Shown here in pieces: positions 25,201 through 40,200 of a stretch of DNA of 64,000 nt. Position 1 is the stretch's first letter. Each line of letters opens with the position of its first letter. This DNA comes from Struthio camelus. Its lineage: Eukaryota > Chordata > Aves > Struthioniformes > Struthionidae. The stretch covers positions 23,527,213-23,591,212 of the forward strand of contig NC_090943.1 of assembly GCF_040807025.1 (NCBI RefSeq), written 5' to 3'. The translations under genes were made by a program, and so were the position numbers. The notes beneath the pieces are model-generated. The model worked only from the letters and a program-made list of their open reading frames with translations. It made no database searches and was not told the DNA's origin.

Positions 25201-28200
25201 TCATGCAACTGAAGTAGACATCTCACTGACAAAGGATTTTCCTCCATAAAATTCTAACTTCTGAATGGGGACTATTACACCAATTGCACTTACAAATGAA
25301 AAAAAAAAAATCCATTGGTCAATATGTCCTGGTACCCTATCGTATAGCCTTCAGATTCCTTTAAATAATTTTTGCCATTGTTTCTGTCCCTAACTGTATT
25401 TCTCTGCTGCTACCGTAAATAAGACTACTTAGGGAGGTATGTGTGAACATAAACACACATATAAAATCCGTTCCTTCCCAGATGTCAGATGTGCAAGCGA
25501 AGATATGATGGCACTAATCGTTGGGATACATAAACACATGACAAGAGGGCGGGATGTACTCATGCATGTTGATTTTGGAATATCTTTTAAATTAAAGCAA
25601 ACTCATGAAGTGGGAGATATTGCTTGTTATGTTGGAGACCCTTTAAATGACTTCAAACGGTAAACAGCATTGTGGTACGCTGGTTTGCAGGAGCATTCCC
25701 CTGGGCTACAGCATTTAAGAGCTCTTGATTCATTAAAATCTGCACAATATGGCTCATATTCATTGAACGTTAAATGGGTATAGTACTGACATAAATTGTG
25801 GCTTTCAGCGATACACTGACAGAAATTCTTACAGGTTTCAGGATGAGAGCATGCAGTAAGATTCTTCTAAACAAAGAGTAAGACTGGTCCAGTGTAAGCT
25901 TGACTCTCTGTAATGCATATGTTCTTACCATGTTGCTATTAAGACCAATCCAGAGAGGCTCTCCATATTCTTGTGCGAGTAAGAACAACAGTGACTGGCT
26001 ATATACATCTAAAATGCTGGCAAGTTCTGAGGCTTTGTTATTACAGGATCTTTGTGCTTCTTCCCAATTCATTTTGGAATGGATGACAGAATAACTAACT
26101 CCATCAGAATGGGCAGAAGCAAAATCCAGCAGTGTGGCTGATGACTTAAAGAGTTTAGGATCTGTAGGAATAAGGGAGAAGAAAGAAAACAAGAATAGGT
26201 ATATCTAGAGGACACATATTTCACTTGAGCAACTGAATAACATCTTCATTATTTACAAACCAAGTAGTAAATTGCTAATTTGAGTGGAACACTTCTCGTT
26301 ACATGTTTATGAGTAGCAGATAATTCCAAAAAAGAATGAACCTGCATGAAAGGAATACGTTCTCAGCCTTTGGCAATTTTGAATCAGTGAATTCACAGTA
26401 GTTTTCAAAACAGTCAGTCAAAAACTGCACACCAACTCTGTCTTTTCAAACTATTTTTTGCTGCTTAATATGACTATCAAATTTATTTGGATAAATGTAA
26501 GACTTGCCAATTATGATGATATACAGATCATTATCAACTTATCGAATTAAAAAGTTTGGGGTTTTTAGCTGTTCAATTACAGTATTGGAAAATAAAAATA
26601 TTTGTGTTCCTAAATTCTAGTATTTATCACTCCCTTCTCCAAAACACTGCTAAGCAGTACTGGGATGCAAGATAGGCTGTGGATTTTTTCTAAAGTTTTA
26701 CTTGTCCTTTACCTAAAAAAAAATTGTGAGCAATGATCTAAATAACGTCGAACAAGAGAAGTGTTTTTAATTAATATATTATCAATTTCAAGACTAGCAA
26801 AACAGAACTCACCACTGTTCTTCTGGCATATATACCCTCTGGAGTTGTAACATACTTCATCATTCCATTTTCCTGTATCATCAGCATGACCTTTCTTCAG
26901 AGAAACACAGTCAAACTGATGGAGGAAGGCAAGGAGTATGAATACGTTGATGTTAAAAAACAAAGTACTGTAAACCTGGGACATTTCACTCCTTTTTTCT
27001 TTGAATTCTGATATTGTGGGCTTTGAACTGCTCTAGAAACACATTCTTTGTGGTCTCCTTTGTTGTGGCCAGCTTCTGCTCGGTACTATCTTGTAAATCT
27101 TTTCAATGCTGCTACTGCAGCTCAGCCTGCTTCTTCATTCAATTATATTTTGAGAAAATATACTTGAATACTTGAATATGCTTTCAAGAACATTTTATCA
27201 CACCTTCTGTTTCACTGAATAATGAGCAGCTCCCAGCTAGATTTTGGAATAGGAATGAAATAAAAATGAATGGAAGTCAAGCTTTGTATATGGCCTACAA
27301 AGGGACATTTAAATAGTGGTTATTCTTGACAGAATCAGCTTCAAGATAAATGAACAACTTGGGAAAAGGGTTGAGGCATATTTATGGTAAATTGAACTGC
27401 TTACCCAAAGTGATACTGCTCTCCTGATTTAACCTGATGATACACTATAAGCGATATTTACCTGTTGCCGATTGTGGCCATCTTCTGGATGTAGGCTGGG
27501 AAACAAAATAGGTTCTGCAAGTTTGGGGCAATCTTGAGCCCAGTTTGTATAGGAAACAGCACTTCCATCAGTCCAAACAAAGTTGAGTTCACTGAGTATA
27601 TCATTCAAGCCAATCCAGGGATCACTTGACACATCCTTCAAATGGTAAGTGAGAAAAGCTGGTAAAAGGCAATAGAAAGGAAGTTGAACATGTCATCACT
27701 CAAGACATCAGCATATAAACAAATCCTTAAGTATTTTGTTTTTCTAAAGTCTTGTAAATGCATTTTAATTCGTATTTGATTGGAATTGTACCCAATTTGA
27801 TTATGGCAAACCAAGGTTCCAAGCCTTGGCCTGTGAAAAGTCTCAAAGAGTGGAAGTGTTTGTAACTATGAAGCAAGACTAGTTCAGAAAGAGGTAGGAT
27901 AAAATACCTGCATGACCATCATGTTATCTACTGAGTTCACTTATTTCAATCCTTGGAATGAGCTGATTGACTGATGGAAGCTACACAAGTAGCTACCTTT
28001 AGCTGCAGGTGGAACCCTAGGAACGTAGTCAAGGTGAAAATGTGTCTTCATGTGACATTGCTACAGAGGAATTAATTTGCAGAATTAGGGCAATCATTTC
28101 AGAGAGGGATAGTATTAGATCCATTTCTTTTTCTGACAGGAGCAGGCCATGACTTCCTTTGCCTTCTCTGTATCAAAAACTACAAACATCAGGTCTGGAT

Positions 28201-31200
28201 TTGTTATTCTATGCTGATAATTCATATCCTACAAATCAGTAAAGCGGTTTGTGTGGAGCAGGAGGGAGCAACCCTTAGCATCACTAGCATGCTTGAGGCA
28301 GCTGGTTTTAATTCTTCCAAAAAAGCTTTATGCCATGGCCTTATAACCCATGTGAGTATAGCTATTATAAAATATATATATATTTACAACTACCTCTTTT
28401 TACCATGTTCTTTTTTGTAGGAAATGATCACTGTGTACAGAATAAATACTGTCCAAGACCTAAAGAGCTGTTATACTATACCTTGTACTTGTCCATCATG
28501 TATGCTAGCCAGGTTTCCTCCAAGGCTCATACAAGCTCTATGTGCAGTTCTCCAATATACATAGGCAGAGCCAAAAATCTTGTAACACTGGGGGAGAATG
28601 AGTTGGACTGTTAATAAGTGATAGCAAAAGGAATGTAGGTTTGAATTACACTAATTTTAATAGAAATTAGTGCAATTGCGATCCAGAAGAAAAATTCGTA
28701 AAGTTAACAAGGACTCAGCACTAATATTCCAAGTCTGATATCAAAGTCCTGCTCTGATACTCTGTTTGCAGATTTTAAATTTACTCTGTATCTTTCGCCA
28801 AGTAGCAGAATATCCCAGCAAAACTCTAACAACCATTTATAAATCACAGTAGGAGTTGTAGAAGAATCTTGTGTGTCAGCCAGCTCAGAGTTTTGGATAA
28901 ACCATACTTCATCATTGATAAAAGACAAAGAAGTGTTGTTTCCTCAAAACAAAACAAAGCAAAACAAAACAAAAACTACACAAAAGCCAGCACAGCATTC
29001 CACATGGGATCATCTGAGCTTTGTGAAAAGCAATATTTTTGACCTGTAGCCTGTGATCAGTGAGCTGTTGTGTGTTTAATCAGCCTTTCTCATTTTGTAG
29101 CTCTTTTATTAATGGAAGTATATGACTAATGCACTCTTAAAAAAATACCTAGTTACCATACTACCAGTAGACATTCACCCTGAAATGGTCCTGGTAATTA
29201 TGAATGTGCCAAAAGTGCCCTCGCTATGCTTCCAGTGCACCTTCTGCTCTGTGGCATACCAGTAGCAGAGAATAAGACTTGTGGAGCTTGTTGGAAATAA
29301 CTCTGACAACTGTAACAATTACAAAAAGGTGAACTGGCATAAATTCCACCGTTGTATCAGTGGGTGCTTCCATAACAATTTTTTATATATTATAAAAGAG
29401 AACTCTGACTTAATATGCACATCAGAGTTTGCCTCTTTGGAGATGAGGGAAGCATTAAATTGAAACTTTTTTAGAAAGATCAGGCATTATTCTTGGTTTG
29501 TTCCAGCTCAAATGACTGACTGTACACTTACATACACTCTAAGAGTGTATGTAAGAGCTTTTTAAGTAGATATATGCTATGTAACAATTTTGTCAATGTG
29601 TCTCAGATGGCTACTTTTCAGGAAAACAAAAATCTGTAACTACAAAATCATCATTTTGCAACAGTTAGGTAACTGGTCCAATTTTTAGTGCAACTTCGGA
29701 TAATCACTGTCAAAAGGTAACTAAGAGATAAAAGACCTCTTTATTGCTTTACATACCTTCCCAAAGACTCATATTGTGCTTAAATGCATGTTATCATACC
29801 TGATTTTTGAATAAAAGCCAATCTTTAGGACATCCTCCTGGAGGTGGAGGTACCATTGGAGCAAGTGTTGCATTTATAAAACTCCTGCGCCTCTCACAGA
29901 TAAAGCCATTTGAAAAACCACAGTGGATATCATTCCACAAGCCTGAAATCAATTTAAATGTAGATAAGAAGACACTGAATAAGACTGAAGTTTGTGAGAA
30001 AATGAACTGACTTCTATGCCTGTAGCTTCTCAAGCACTCTGTCTGGGAATGTTAGCATGAGTGATGGCATGCTTCAGCTCAACTGTCCATCCCATCTTCA
30101 CTGCTTATAGACAAACCTTGAACCTGCAGCAACTGTGCAAGTAGTGGCTATATTAGGCAGAAGCCATATGATATGCCTGATACGGCAGTTCCCTAACCTC
30201 CATGCAAAACCCACAAACATCTTTCTTACACTCAAGAGTGCAAGTGTAAAGTAACAATTTATCAGCGGAAACACAATTAAATGTGAAACTAGGTCCTTAG
30301 GTATACTTTCTATTCCTTGGCTAGCTATCCTCTCATCTATTTTTGAAAGACCAATTTGCCATTGATTTGAAGGAAACTTACTGTTTGTACAGCTGAAAAG
30401 TTATTGCTCCAGTCTTCTGCTGTATTACCCATGAAAGTTATAATTTCTTATATTCTACTTCCATGACCAATATTGCCCGTGAACTAACCTCAGATATAAT
30501 GACTAAACTTTATTATGGGACTTTTTCACAAAATCCCTGGGAAAGAATGGATTAAGGTAGGCAAGTCACGTTAACAAATGGAGGAAGAAAGATACCCCTA
30601 AAAATACTCTTTTAAAAATGTTTTGTAACTCACCATCTTTTTTATTTAAGACCACGCAGTTTTCTTCAGCAGCTGCAAAGTTGGGCTCATCTGGTGCCCA
30701 AGCTGCATAGTGAACTGGGCTTCCATCTGCCCAACTGAAAAAACAAAGGCAACACAGTAGCTGTTGGTCAGATAACGTTCATGAAACAGTTGAGAAAAAT
30801 CTATTTTAACCTAACAATCATTTGCTAATAATCTTACCATCCCAAAATAAAATATTTACAGCTGAGTGTGTCTGACTGTAAATTGGATTTCTGCTGGGAT
30901 TAAAATGTCTTAGATAATAAAATCCCAGCATGTCAAGTCAAAGAACAAAAATATTGTTATTTTTAAGAGTTGTTATCTATGTATTCATAGCATGTATATG
31001 ATCTATTTTAAAAGCCTTTGAAATATAGTGATTTTACAATGCAGATAAACCAAGGGAGAGCACACATTTCAACATGCAATATAACTCTCTGAAACTGCTT
31101 TTAACTCCCTTGCAGTGGTCCCTCCAGAAATAACTCTAGCTGTACAAAACTTCTGCACTGAATGCTAGGAATTTTGATGTAACTTTTGTTTACCAACCTA

Positions 31201-34200
31201 AACTGTTGATCAACATCCTGAAGTAATCCGATGAGGTATGATTCCAGTTTGCCACTTTTTAAGATCTACACACAAAAATACACTTTCAGTTAGTGCTTGC
31301 TTTTACATTACAGTTATCTGATATGAAAAAAATGTATTTTTGTGCGATTAAATCAAATAGACAAATACATATTGTATAAATGTTCATGTGTAGCCACCAG
31401 AGAGGACTGCCAATGAAATAAGTACTGTATATTGCATACTTTTGCTTCATTATCTTTACTGCTGCTTCCCTAGTTTGACTGCATTAACAGTGTGATGAAA
31501 GTTTTTAGAGTTGGATCCTGTTCTCACTTTTAAAAGACACAAGGAAGACTTGAGGAAGAATTTAGTATAAATATGTTGGTACTTAGGAGTAAATACATCT
31601 AAATTTTCTTCTTCAGCAGCTGTGCAGTTCCAGTGTCCCAAGCTGTCTGTCCTCTGCTCCTTTCATATCCTTTCCCATACATAATGAACACAATCATCTA
31701 ATAGTGTGATGAGGAATGGAGGGTCTGTGGCTACTTCAGTCTTAGTGAACTGAACCGGGTTAGGGCAGAGGCGGGAGCACTGAGCAGCAAACAGCCCTGC
31801 TCATAAATTGTCCGCACGCTGCCTGCGGTGGCTTTGGCGTGTCCCAGCAATCACCACCACGCGTAGGCAGTGCCCGGGGTGTACATTAGCAGGTTTGATA
31901 CGTGTTACAGCACAGCGAATTCACCAAGGTCCCGATTCTTTAATCCCTGACCTGTCCTGGGCTTGTGCTAAACCTGCCTTTGCAAAGCTGTATTGTTCGG
32001 CAGCGTGATACAGTATGTGACCCTCAGAGCTATACTGGCAGTAGCCTCAAATCTGCGCATATCACTGCACTTCAGACCAGTCAGATAAGCTAGGGGTAAC
32101 CATCCTGGAAAAAAGGATAATTTTCTCAGTGTACATTTAATCTACCTGTTTGTTGCTCCTTACATAACTTTCGTCTTGGGGAAAGCTCTCTTTAGATTAG
32201 AATATAAAAAATATACCCACTCTAGTAAAGGATACATTCTTTTGTATTTATTTTCCTAAACAGAAGGCCTATTCTGAAGTATAAACATTTTTTCGCTGAA
32301 CGTTTAAATCTACTGCCGATAAAATGTAGTAACAATATTATGCGACAAGCTTGTTCTCCTGCAGTTCACCAGCATATGCAGCAGAGCATACACACAGCAG
32401 AGTATGCACACCATATATAGTGAAACACATAGTTAAATTTCCTCTTACGTATTTCCACAAAAATTTTCTTTCATTATTATTTCCAATAGTAACAAGGTCT
32501 CCATAATTGTTTTTGCAGAACTTTCTGGCTTTTTCCATAGAGGTACTTTCTGTGCTGAAAAAATATTGTTTGTTCCCGTTTATAACCCAGCCATCTTCAG
32601 TGACTTCATACACTGCAACATAGAAAAGGAATTATTCTGCACAGTTCTTATGTGGTGCTGGTCGTGTTACATGATATTACTCTTTAGATAAGAGGATATA
32701 AACAAAAAACTTACTGGCAGAAGGGCTTGCAGGTTCTGATTTCAAGGGTGCTCCTGTAATGAAATGGACAAAAAATGAAGATGTAAAATGCTTCCTGAAC
32801 GTTCACCCAGTGTAAGTGCTCAGTTAGTGAAAATGAATTTGGTATCAAACCATTTTCCATGTTTTACACATTCAGCGAAGAATGTATTTATTCAATACTG
32901 TTGGTGCAGAGAAGGAGTGTATGTTCAGGGAATAACAGATGTATTACAGCTCTACATCTCTGCATCAGTAGATTTTTTGGTGAGTGCATCTTGTACATCC
33001 TGAAAGTTGCCTAAGTTTGGCGAATGCAGTTAGTTTGAATGAGTATTTGTTTCTGAGAGAAAATAGAAGATTGAAAATATGTTACTTGAATGTTAGCATA
33101 CTTGCTCTGCACGGTAATAAGGTTCTTTATAGATGTGATCTTGTAGCTGAGCAAGAAATTCAAATGAAAAAAATCAAAAATAAATCTACTTCAAAGTATT
33201 TTGAATTTTATTGGTATACATTTGTTGGCAAAATAAATTTTTTCTAAGAAACTACTTAGTGAAAAACCACATTTGACTGAAAACCTGCTGTCTACTGAGA
33301 CATAATTTAAATGAAAAATTCAGACATCATCTTACACAGAGAATGATTCTAAGATGCTGGTAGTCTTGTTTGAATTAAACTAGGTAACTAATTTGTCTTT
33401 GTTTTTAGCTTCCTTGCTCCATCTGAGTGGAGGATAGAAGTTTCATTTCACACAGGATATTGAGATTTCAAGGAATCTTTTTTGTAAATTGAAACCCTTG
33501 CTTTCTCCCTCAGCCCTCCATTTCAGAAATTCCCTAGAAGTAGTAGTTCCAAGAAAAATGCAGTTTCATGTCAGCAAAAGCTGCTGTTTTGACAAAATCT
33601 TCTTTTGGGCAGAGCAATCTGGGATTTTACCAGATGAGCCCTTGAGGTGGCTTTCTCCTTATTTGCTATGATTCCATAATTATATAAGCATGTATATTTT
33701 CAGTATAACATCAAATAATAGAAAATTTTAAATATGCATAAACCAAAATTTTTTAATTAACAGTTGAAGCGCTGTATTCTGAAAGTATTGCTATGTTTTG
33801 ACTCATTTTTCCTTATGCAAAATTCCTGTGAAATCAATCAAATTTTCTTGGTTGGGGAACTTCCTAATTTGGTAGAGCATGACTCAAATTTCTCAGACTA
33901 CATTTACTGCGAGCTCGGAAAAAAAGTAGCCTACCTTTCTTTATTTCACAAATCCAGTCATGACTGTATTCACAGTGCATGTTAATCCATGCCATGGATG
34001 ACTCTTCATTGATTGTTCCACAATACTCAAATCCAATATTGTCAAAATAACTTGTTTCCCTGTAATTCACCTACAGTAGAAACTAGCGTTGATTTTTGTT
34101 CTTAACTTACAAGGAAAGGAGTTTCCAGTCATGGAAACAGCTCCAACAATGGAAAAGTCAGGAAAAAATTGGGAGGGTCTAACACTCACCGGTGATCCAT

Positions 34201-37200
34201 CACTCCAGGAAAGCCCACCGTCAGGATCCAAACAGTGTAAACCTATCCAGAAAGGCCGAAATGATGGGGATTTGTTTCTAGAATGTGAAAAAACGTATCA
34301 TGGAAGAAGAGGATGTGTACAGTTAGCCGCATCACATTTGACAAGTTCTATAGGAAAATAAACCTTACATTTACTAGAGGTCCAAAGGAATATTCAAACT
34401 TCTGAACAAATAATATAAATGTATTGTATACAGCTGCAAGGACTGGTAGATAAATACCTGCTCTGTAATGATGAAGTAAGTATAAATGTATCTGAAGATT
34501 CAAAGACTCAACTGCTGAATTCCCAAAAGGTAATTGCGGTAGAAATTTTAAAAAGGACAAAATACTGTTGGCCAGCTAACTCTCACTAGTAAATAAGCTA
34601 AGTGATCACACCTTAAAACTTTCCACTTTGCAAATTGTTGTATTGAAAACACAGCATATTGTTTTTCTTCACCGATGCTGTGATTATTATGTTCTTTGAA
34701 AAGAAAATGTTCAAGTGTACTAGAAGCGACAGTTTTGTTTCAAAATGGCTCAGTGAATGAACTTAGAAATGGGTCTAAAGCAGGAGAATTCACCCAATTT
34801 CTTTCTTTTTTTTTTTAGTTTTAAAGGTTTGTGGATAAAGACCAATTTTAGGAATTCCAAATAAGTGTTTGGAAATTGGTACCCACATGAAGTTATTTTT
34901 CCAATTCTTTTATTTACGACAATGACTATAAACAGAAATAGATTTAAAATAAATTAATTATCTCAGGAAAGAATCAAGAATATTTTTTAGTATTCCTATA
35001 TAATGTATCGTTACACTAAAGCATCAATTATTTGATGTTTACTTACATTATTAAATTTTCTATCAGTCTTTGCTCTTCTTCATTTTTAATGGCAGCCAGA
35101 TCTCCTCCTATTTCTCTGCAAAAATCTCGGGCTTCAAACCATGTTTTCTTTTGGTTTCCTTCTCTCACAAAAATCTATAGATAAATTTTATAGTAGATCA
35201 CTGTTTACATTGTAAATATTAAAAATAAAACTGACTGCCTTCTATAAGCAATATAGGAAAATAGTAAATTATAAATAAGCATATATAATGTGGATTAAAG
35301 AATATGATACTTAGTTAATCTTACATATCACTGATACAGTAATAATTGAAGTGATTTCCATTAATAGTCTGTATAAAAGCTTACTACATTTGTACTATAA
35401 TGTGCCATTCTCTGAAATTTAGACTTTCTATCCATTTAATATTCCTCTGTCTCATGAGCAGGCTTGTTGAAAAAATTAATACTTACTTTGAAGCATGAAT
35501 TAGTGCTATTGTCTGTATTCCAACCCAAAGGACATTTGGAATCCGAAATTGTTTCAGGAGCAAGAGGAAGACTCATTTTTTCAGCTAGTTTTTTGCAGAG
35601 AAATTTTGCCTTCACTTTGCAGTTCTGAACATCCCATAGTCCAGCTGTGCTTCCAGTCCTCAGGACGACGCAACCTCTTCTCTTCCCTTTGTGAGATATA
35701 AAACAAAATTAAAATGTGTTTGTAAGTGGTTCCCCTGCTGTCTTTACAGCTCGTGTGATTCTTTTCTAAAAGACTGTTGGAAATAGAAAATGTAATGTCT
35801 GCTCAAGGAAAGAGCTTCTTAAAGAGAGGAAATAGGTGAGCAGAGTCCTTCATTATCTTCACTCCCCCCTTGTAAAGGTTTAAACCTCCAGTGCATAAGC
35901 AATGTGCTGCCTCCCTCTTTCCTATGCCACGCTCTGCAAGGGTTTTGCGGCACATCGCCTAGAAGTGATCTGAATTTTTGAGCTTCTGAAACCCCCTCAC
36001 CATGACTTGGTTCATTCCCTGCTGTCAAAACCTAAGTTACAGTATTACTTATAGAGACTCTTAATTTCTAAGGTGGAGCCTTCTCAGTTCGCTTCAGCCA
36101 CCTCATCGTTAAGCTTATGATGAACCTAACTGTTGAATTCCCTCCCCGTATAGTCCCCAAATGTGCATGTTCAGAGAATTGATCACATATCTTTTTTTCT
36201 GATCACACAATAGGTGGATCTGACTGCTACCACAGAGTAGACACTTTTAGACGGTTTAAGTTTAATACAATGAATCCCAACCTAAGAGTTTAAGGATATG
36301 CATAAACTCAGATGAAGCACAACACATCAATTTCTGAGCAAGAATCAAAGGAGTTGTACCAAAAGTAGTGTAGCTGTGCCAGCACCATGCTGAAATTAAA
36401 AAATCAGCCTGAGCGTAGCATCACATATACACTGCACTCTACTTTCAAAACCTAAGCATTTTAGCTCGGCATGATGCTGCATTATGCTTCCAATGGCTCG
36501 CTGGGAGCCAATTCGGGTACTTCCAGCATGTCATCTACATGTCCTCAGTTATCCAGCAACAAATACAGGTTGGAATAATGTGGATGAATAAGTATCGTCT
36601 TGGAAGAAATCAGGTGAGGTTACACTGGAATAGCAGAAACGTGTTTACAATCTGAGGCTGAAAAGCTTGTAGAGTCAAAAAACACTTTTCAGGTGGTTTT
36701 CCACGTGTTTTCTTTCAATTCTGTCCTTTTCACTATGTCCCCTCTGTTTGATTTTGCTCTTATTAGTAGTTTGAAAGCAGGAGTCAGAAAAGAAGTATGT
36801 TCGTGGCACCATATATCAAAGATACTCCGAGTTAACATTTCAAAGGCAGAATGTCCATGTGTGTCATTATGGATGTGTTTCAGTACTGGTAGTGGGGAAA
36901 CAGCTTGGAATTACAGCACAGAAAATTCCTTAATACCATAAATCGTTTCAAAAGAGCAAAAACCCTACTAGGACCTTACATGGTGGCTCAATTATAGAAC
37001 TGCAGCGAACAGTTCAAAACAGTGTTTTTCTTTGCAGCAGTGAAAAATTGATATAAAATTCTACCCCATCAGAACCAGAATATTTAATGTTCACTTGCCA
37101 GTGGAGTGAATGGTTATACAGGGGAAAATACTGATGACAGTGTGTTCTGGTGGCCTGTAATTCTTGCTCTTCAATAGCGGCAGAGTGTTTAAGACAGAAT

Positions 37201-40200
37201 GTTCTGTGGTTTTGGTTTCTGTTTGGGTGGTTTAGCGATAGGTTCACCCTGTGTGCCAGGCTGTGCTTTGTAAAGAGGCTGCAGCTGGGCGAAGGGGAGA
37301 AAGCTGCTCAGTTGGCACATCCTGGCTGCTGTATGGAGGGTTGGTAGGACTCTCTGTAGGGAAAGAAAACTGTTTCTTCACAGACAGAAGCTGAGCACTT
37401 GCAGCTGGGAGGAGAAGTTTTGGAAGAGTGTAGAAAGGAGCAGGCAGAACTGACGGAGCGTCAGCAAGCGCTCAAGTCCGCCAGACGGACAAGGGAATCC
37501 GTATATTAGACAGGTCTCAGCCATTGCGGAACAAAACAAACATTAATAAAGGGGCTATGGAAGCTGTTGCAAGCTAGAAGGTCCTTACGGTGCTGGATTC
37601 AGGGCCGGTCTGCCAGAAGCAATCTGCCTGCCAGCATGCGCTGAACAAGGGGAAATCTGTCTGCCAACCCTTTGTTTCTGTCCTGTCTCATTCTGAATTT
37701 TCTGTTTTAAAAACTGGTTCTTCTAGTGTACATTAAGTAAAACTAGCTGCAGTCTTAAAAAAAAAAAAAAAAAAAAAGTGAAGCAACCAACCCAGCGGTG
37801 CTTGGTATGCTTACTTAAAGGTGCTGGTGGACCACCTCAAACTCTAGCTGACTTGGGGTCCTGTCATAGCAGACTAAACTGGTGTGCCCAAAAAATGGCT
37901 TAGGGCAGTCCAGAAGCAAGCCCAGAACTACGCATGACACTAGATGAGGCACAATTTTGATAAGTCAACAACAATTTACAACTCTTCTGTGTTGATTCAA
38001 TTACTGAAATGTTTTGATTCACTGGACCAGCTCAGAAGGTTGCCTGGAAAAACAGGCAGAAAGGCCTGTAACAGCTTCCTCTGATCAAAACCTTTAGGCA
38101 TAACTACTAGGAGTTAAAATTTTGCCGACCTACAAGATTGCCTTTGACCAGGGACGGTTAAATGCAGCATCATGGAGAAAGAAAGGAAACATGGCAGGTT
38201 TTATAGAAAGGACTTGTTCTAAAGGAAATAGCTGCTGACAAGTAGAACAGAGTAAAATGTGGCACCTCAGTGAACGTATCTAAAGCAGGTCTATCTTTGC
38301 TGCCAATAAGGAGTAAAAAAACAATGGGAAAGACCAACTTATATGCAGATTTTTTTGTCTCTTTACATTTTTTTCTCTGTGAAATTAAATGGTACTTTAA
38401 GAAGGCAGCTGTCATAACCATGCATCACTGATCCTAGGTGCTGAAATAACTGTGGCTGAATGCAGTTGCACTGGGCGAGGGAGTCAGCAAAACTGCAAAA
38501 ATTCACTTAGTAATAAGTAAAATCGTGCAGGCTGGCATCCTGGGGGCAGGGAGAGGCGCTCGTAGAACGATCACTGAGAATGCAAAGGTACGTCTGACTC
38601 TGTAACCATCACACCGTTCACTAAGTAGCATTTGGAAACTGGTAACTGCTGTATGTCACTCTTCCTGAGCATAGGACTTTAAGATGCAGCTTCTAAAATA
38701 CAGATTCAGATGACAGAGACTGCACATGACAAAGACTACCAGGCATTGCAGAGTTCCAGTTTGTGTACAGAACAGCTTCACCATCAGCCCACGTGAACAC
38801 CCCTTGCTCTTTCATATCTGAGAGACCAATCCAAAAATATTTCTCAGGACTCAGACCAACAAGACTAGTCAGGTACGCTTGCTCATATCTGAAATGAAAA
38901 GGAGAGTCAGATGGAGATTAAGCCTAGTTTTTCCTTAGTTTGCCATTTCTCAGCATCCTAAGCTATACAAGCATAGCATGAATGGAGTCTCCTTTATGTT
39001 TCCTTTTACATGGAAACACCTCACTAAAATAGCTAATCAGATGGCCTAATTTCAATAGCAGTTGAAGTTCTGCTGTGCTGAAAAACAGCTTCTTATAGAA
39101 TAGAGGCAGCTATGGCCTTTTCTTTTGGAGTAGAGTAGGGGAAAACAGGAAGATATAAGATACAGTGAGTTAGAAAAGACATACTATATTTTCTGAATGT
39201 TTTTTCCTGAAGAAAGACATTTCGTATTCCTGATTTAATACTATTTTCTAAAAAGTTCTCAACTGCTTTTTAAAATTCCAAGCATAGTCTATCAAAAGCT
39301 CTTTTACAGCTCTTCGTACCTGTCTCCTACGCTTGTTAAATAAGCATTGCTCCTTTCACAGGCTTTCTTTGCCTCCAGAAATGTTACAGAGGTATGCCCA
39401 ACTAGATAGCAGTAAAAACCATGTCTTTCCCAGCCCTGTAAAGAAGAACATGTGGTGCACACTTGCATTTATAACAGCATGTGTTATAGTACTTGAATTT
39501 CAGTGTATACTTTTGAATCATCATATTGTTTATACAACATAATGCAGTAATGCATTAATTTGAAATCCAGTGGACCAGTGGTAATTGAGCTTAGTAAGCA
39601 TCCAGAAAGAGAGAGATTTAATGCATATAAATCCATCTCTTTTGACAACTAACAACTGATAAGTTTTAACTGATTAAAAAATGTGAGGCACATAGAATGG
39701 AGAAACAAATAAATAAAATACTTCCTTGCTCAGAACTGACTAGAGTAGTCTGTGTTATAGTGAGATACTGACTCAAATTTCCTAATGTGACTGTTTACCA
39801 TGCAAACTCTTGAAAAGCAACACCCTTAAAATTGCAATTGAATTCCAGGTCACTTTCCCCTTTTATACCAGCCTAAGATATGCTTGATGCACCCAGGAAA
39901 GGTAGAAAATCATCTATGTGGTTTGGTTCTGCCTTGTTCCAGCTAGGGCAATGTGCCTCTGCTCTGTTTCCTGTATACGGTCATGGGAAATGTTATTAAA
40001 TATTGAACAACAGTAAATAGAAAAGTAAAAGGAGGGAAAAAAGGAAGCTAAAAAACAGTAGAAATACAAACCACTTGTTGTGAGAATAATTTCATTCATT
40101 AAAACAATTTGATTGATTTGGTTTTGGCTTCATTTTTATTACTGAGATTTGGCATCGTCTTGCATCATGTCACGTAGTCTAGAATCCAGCCCACTCTCTT

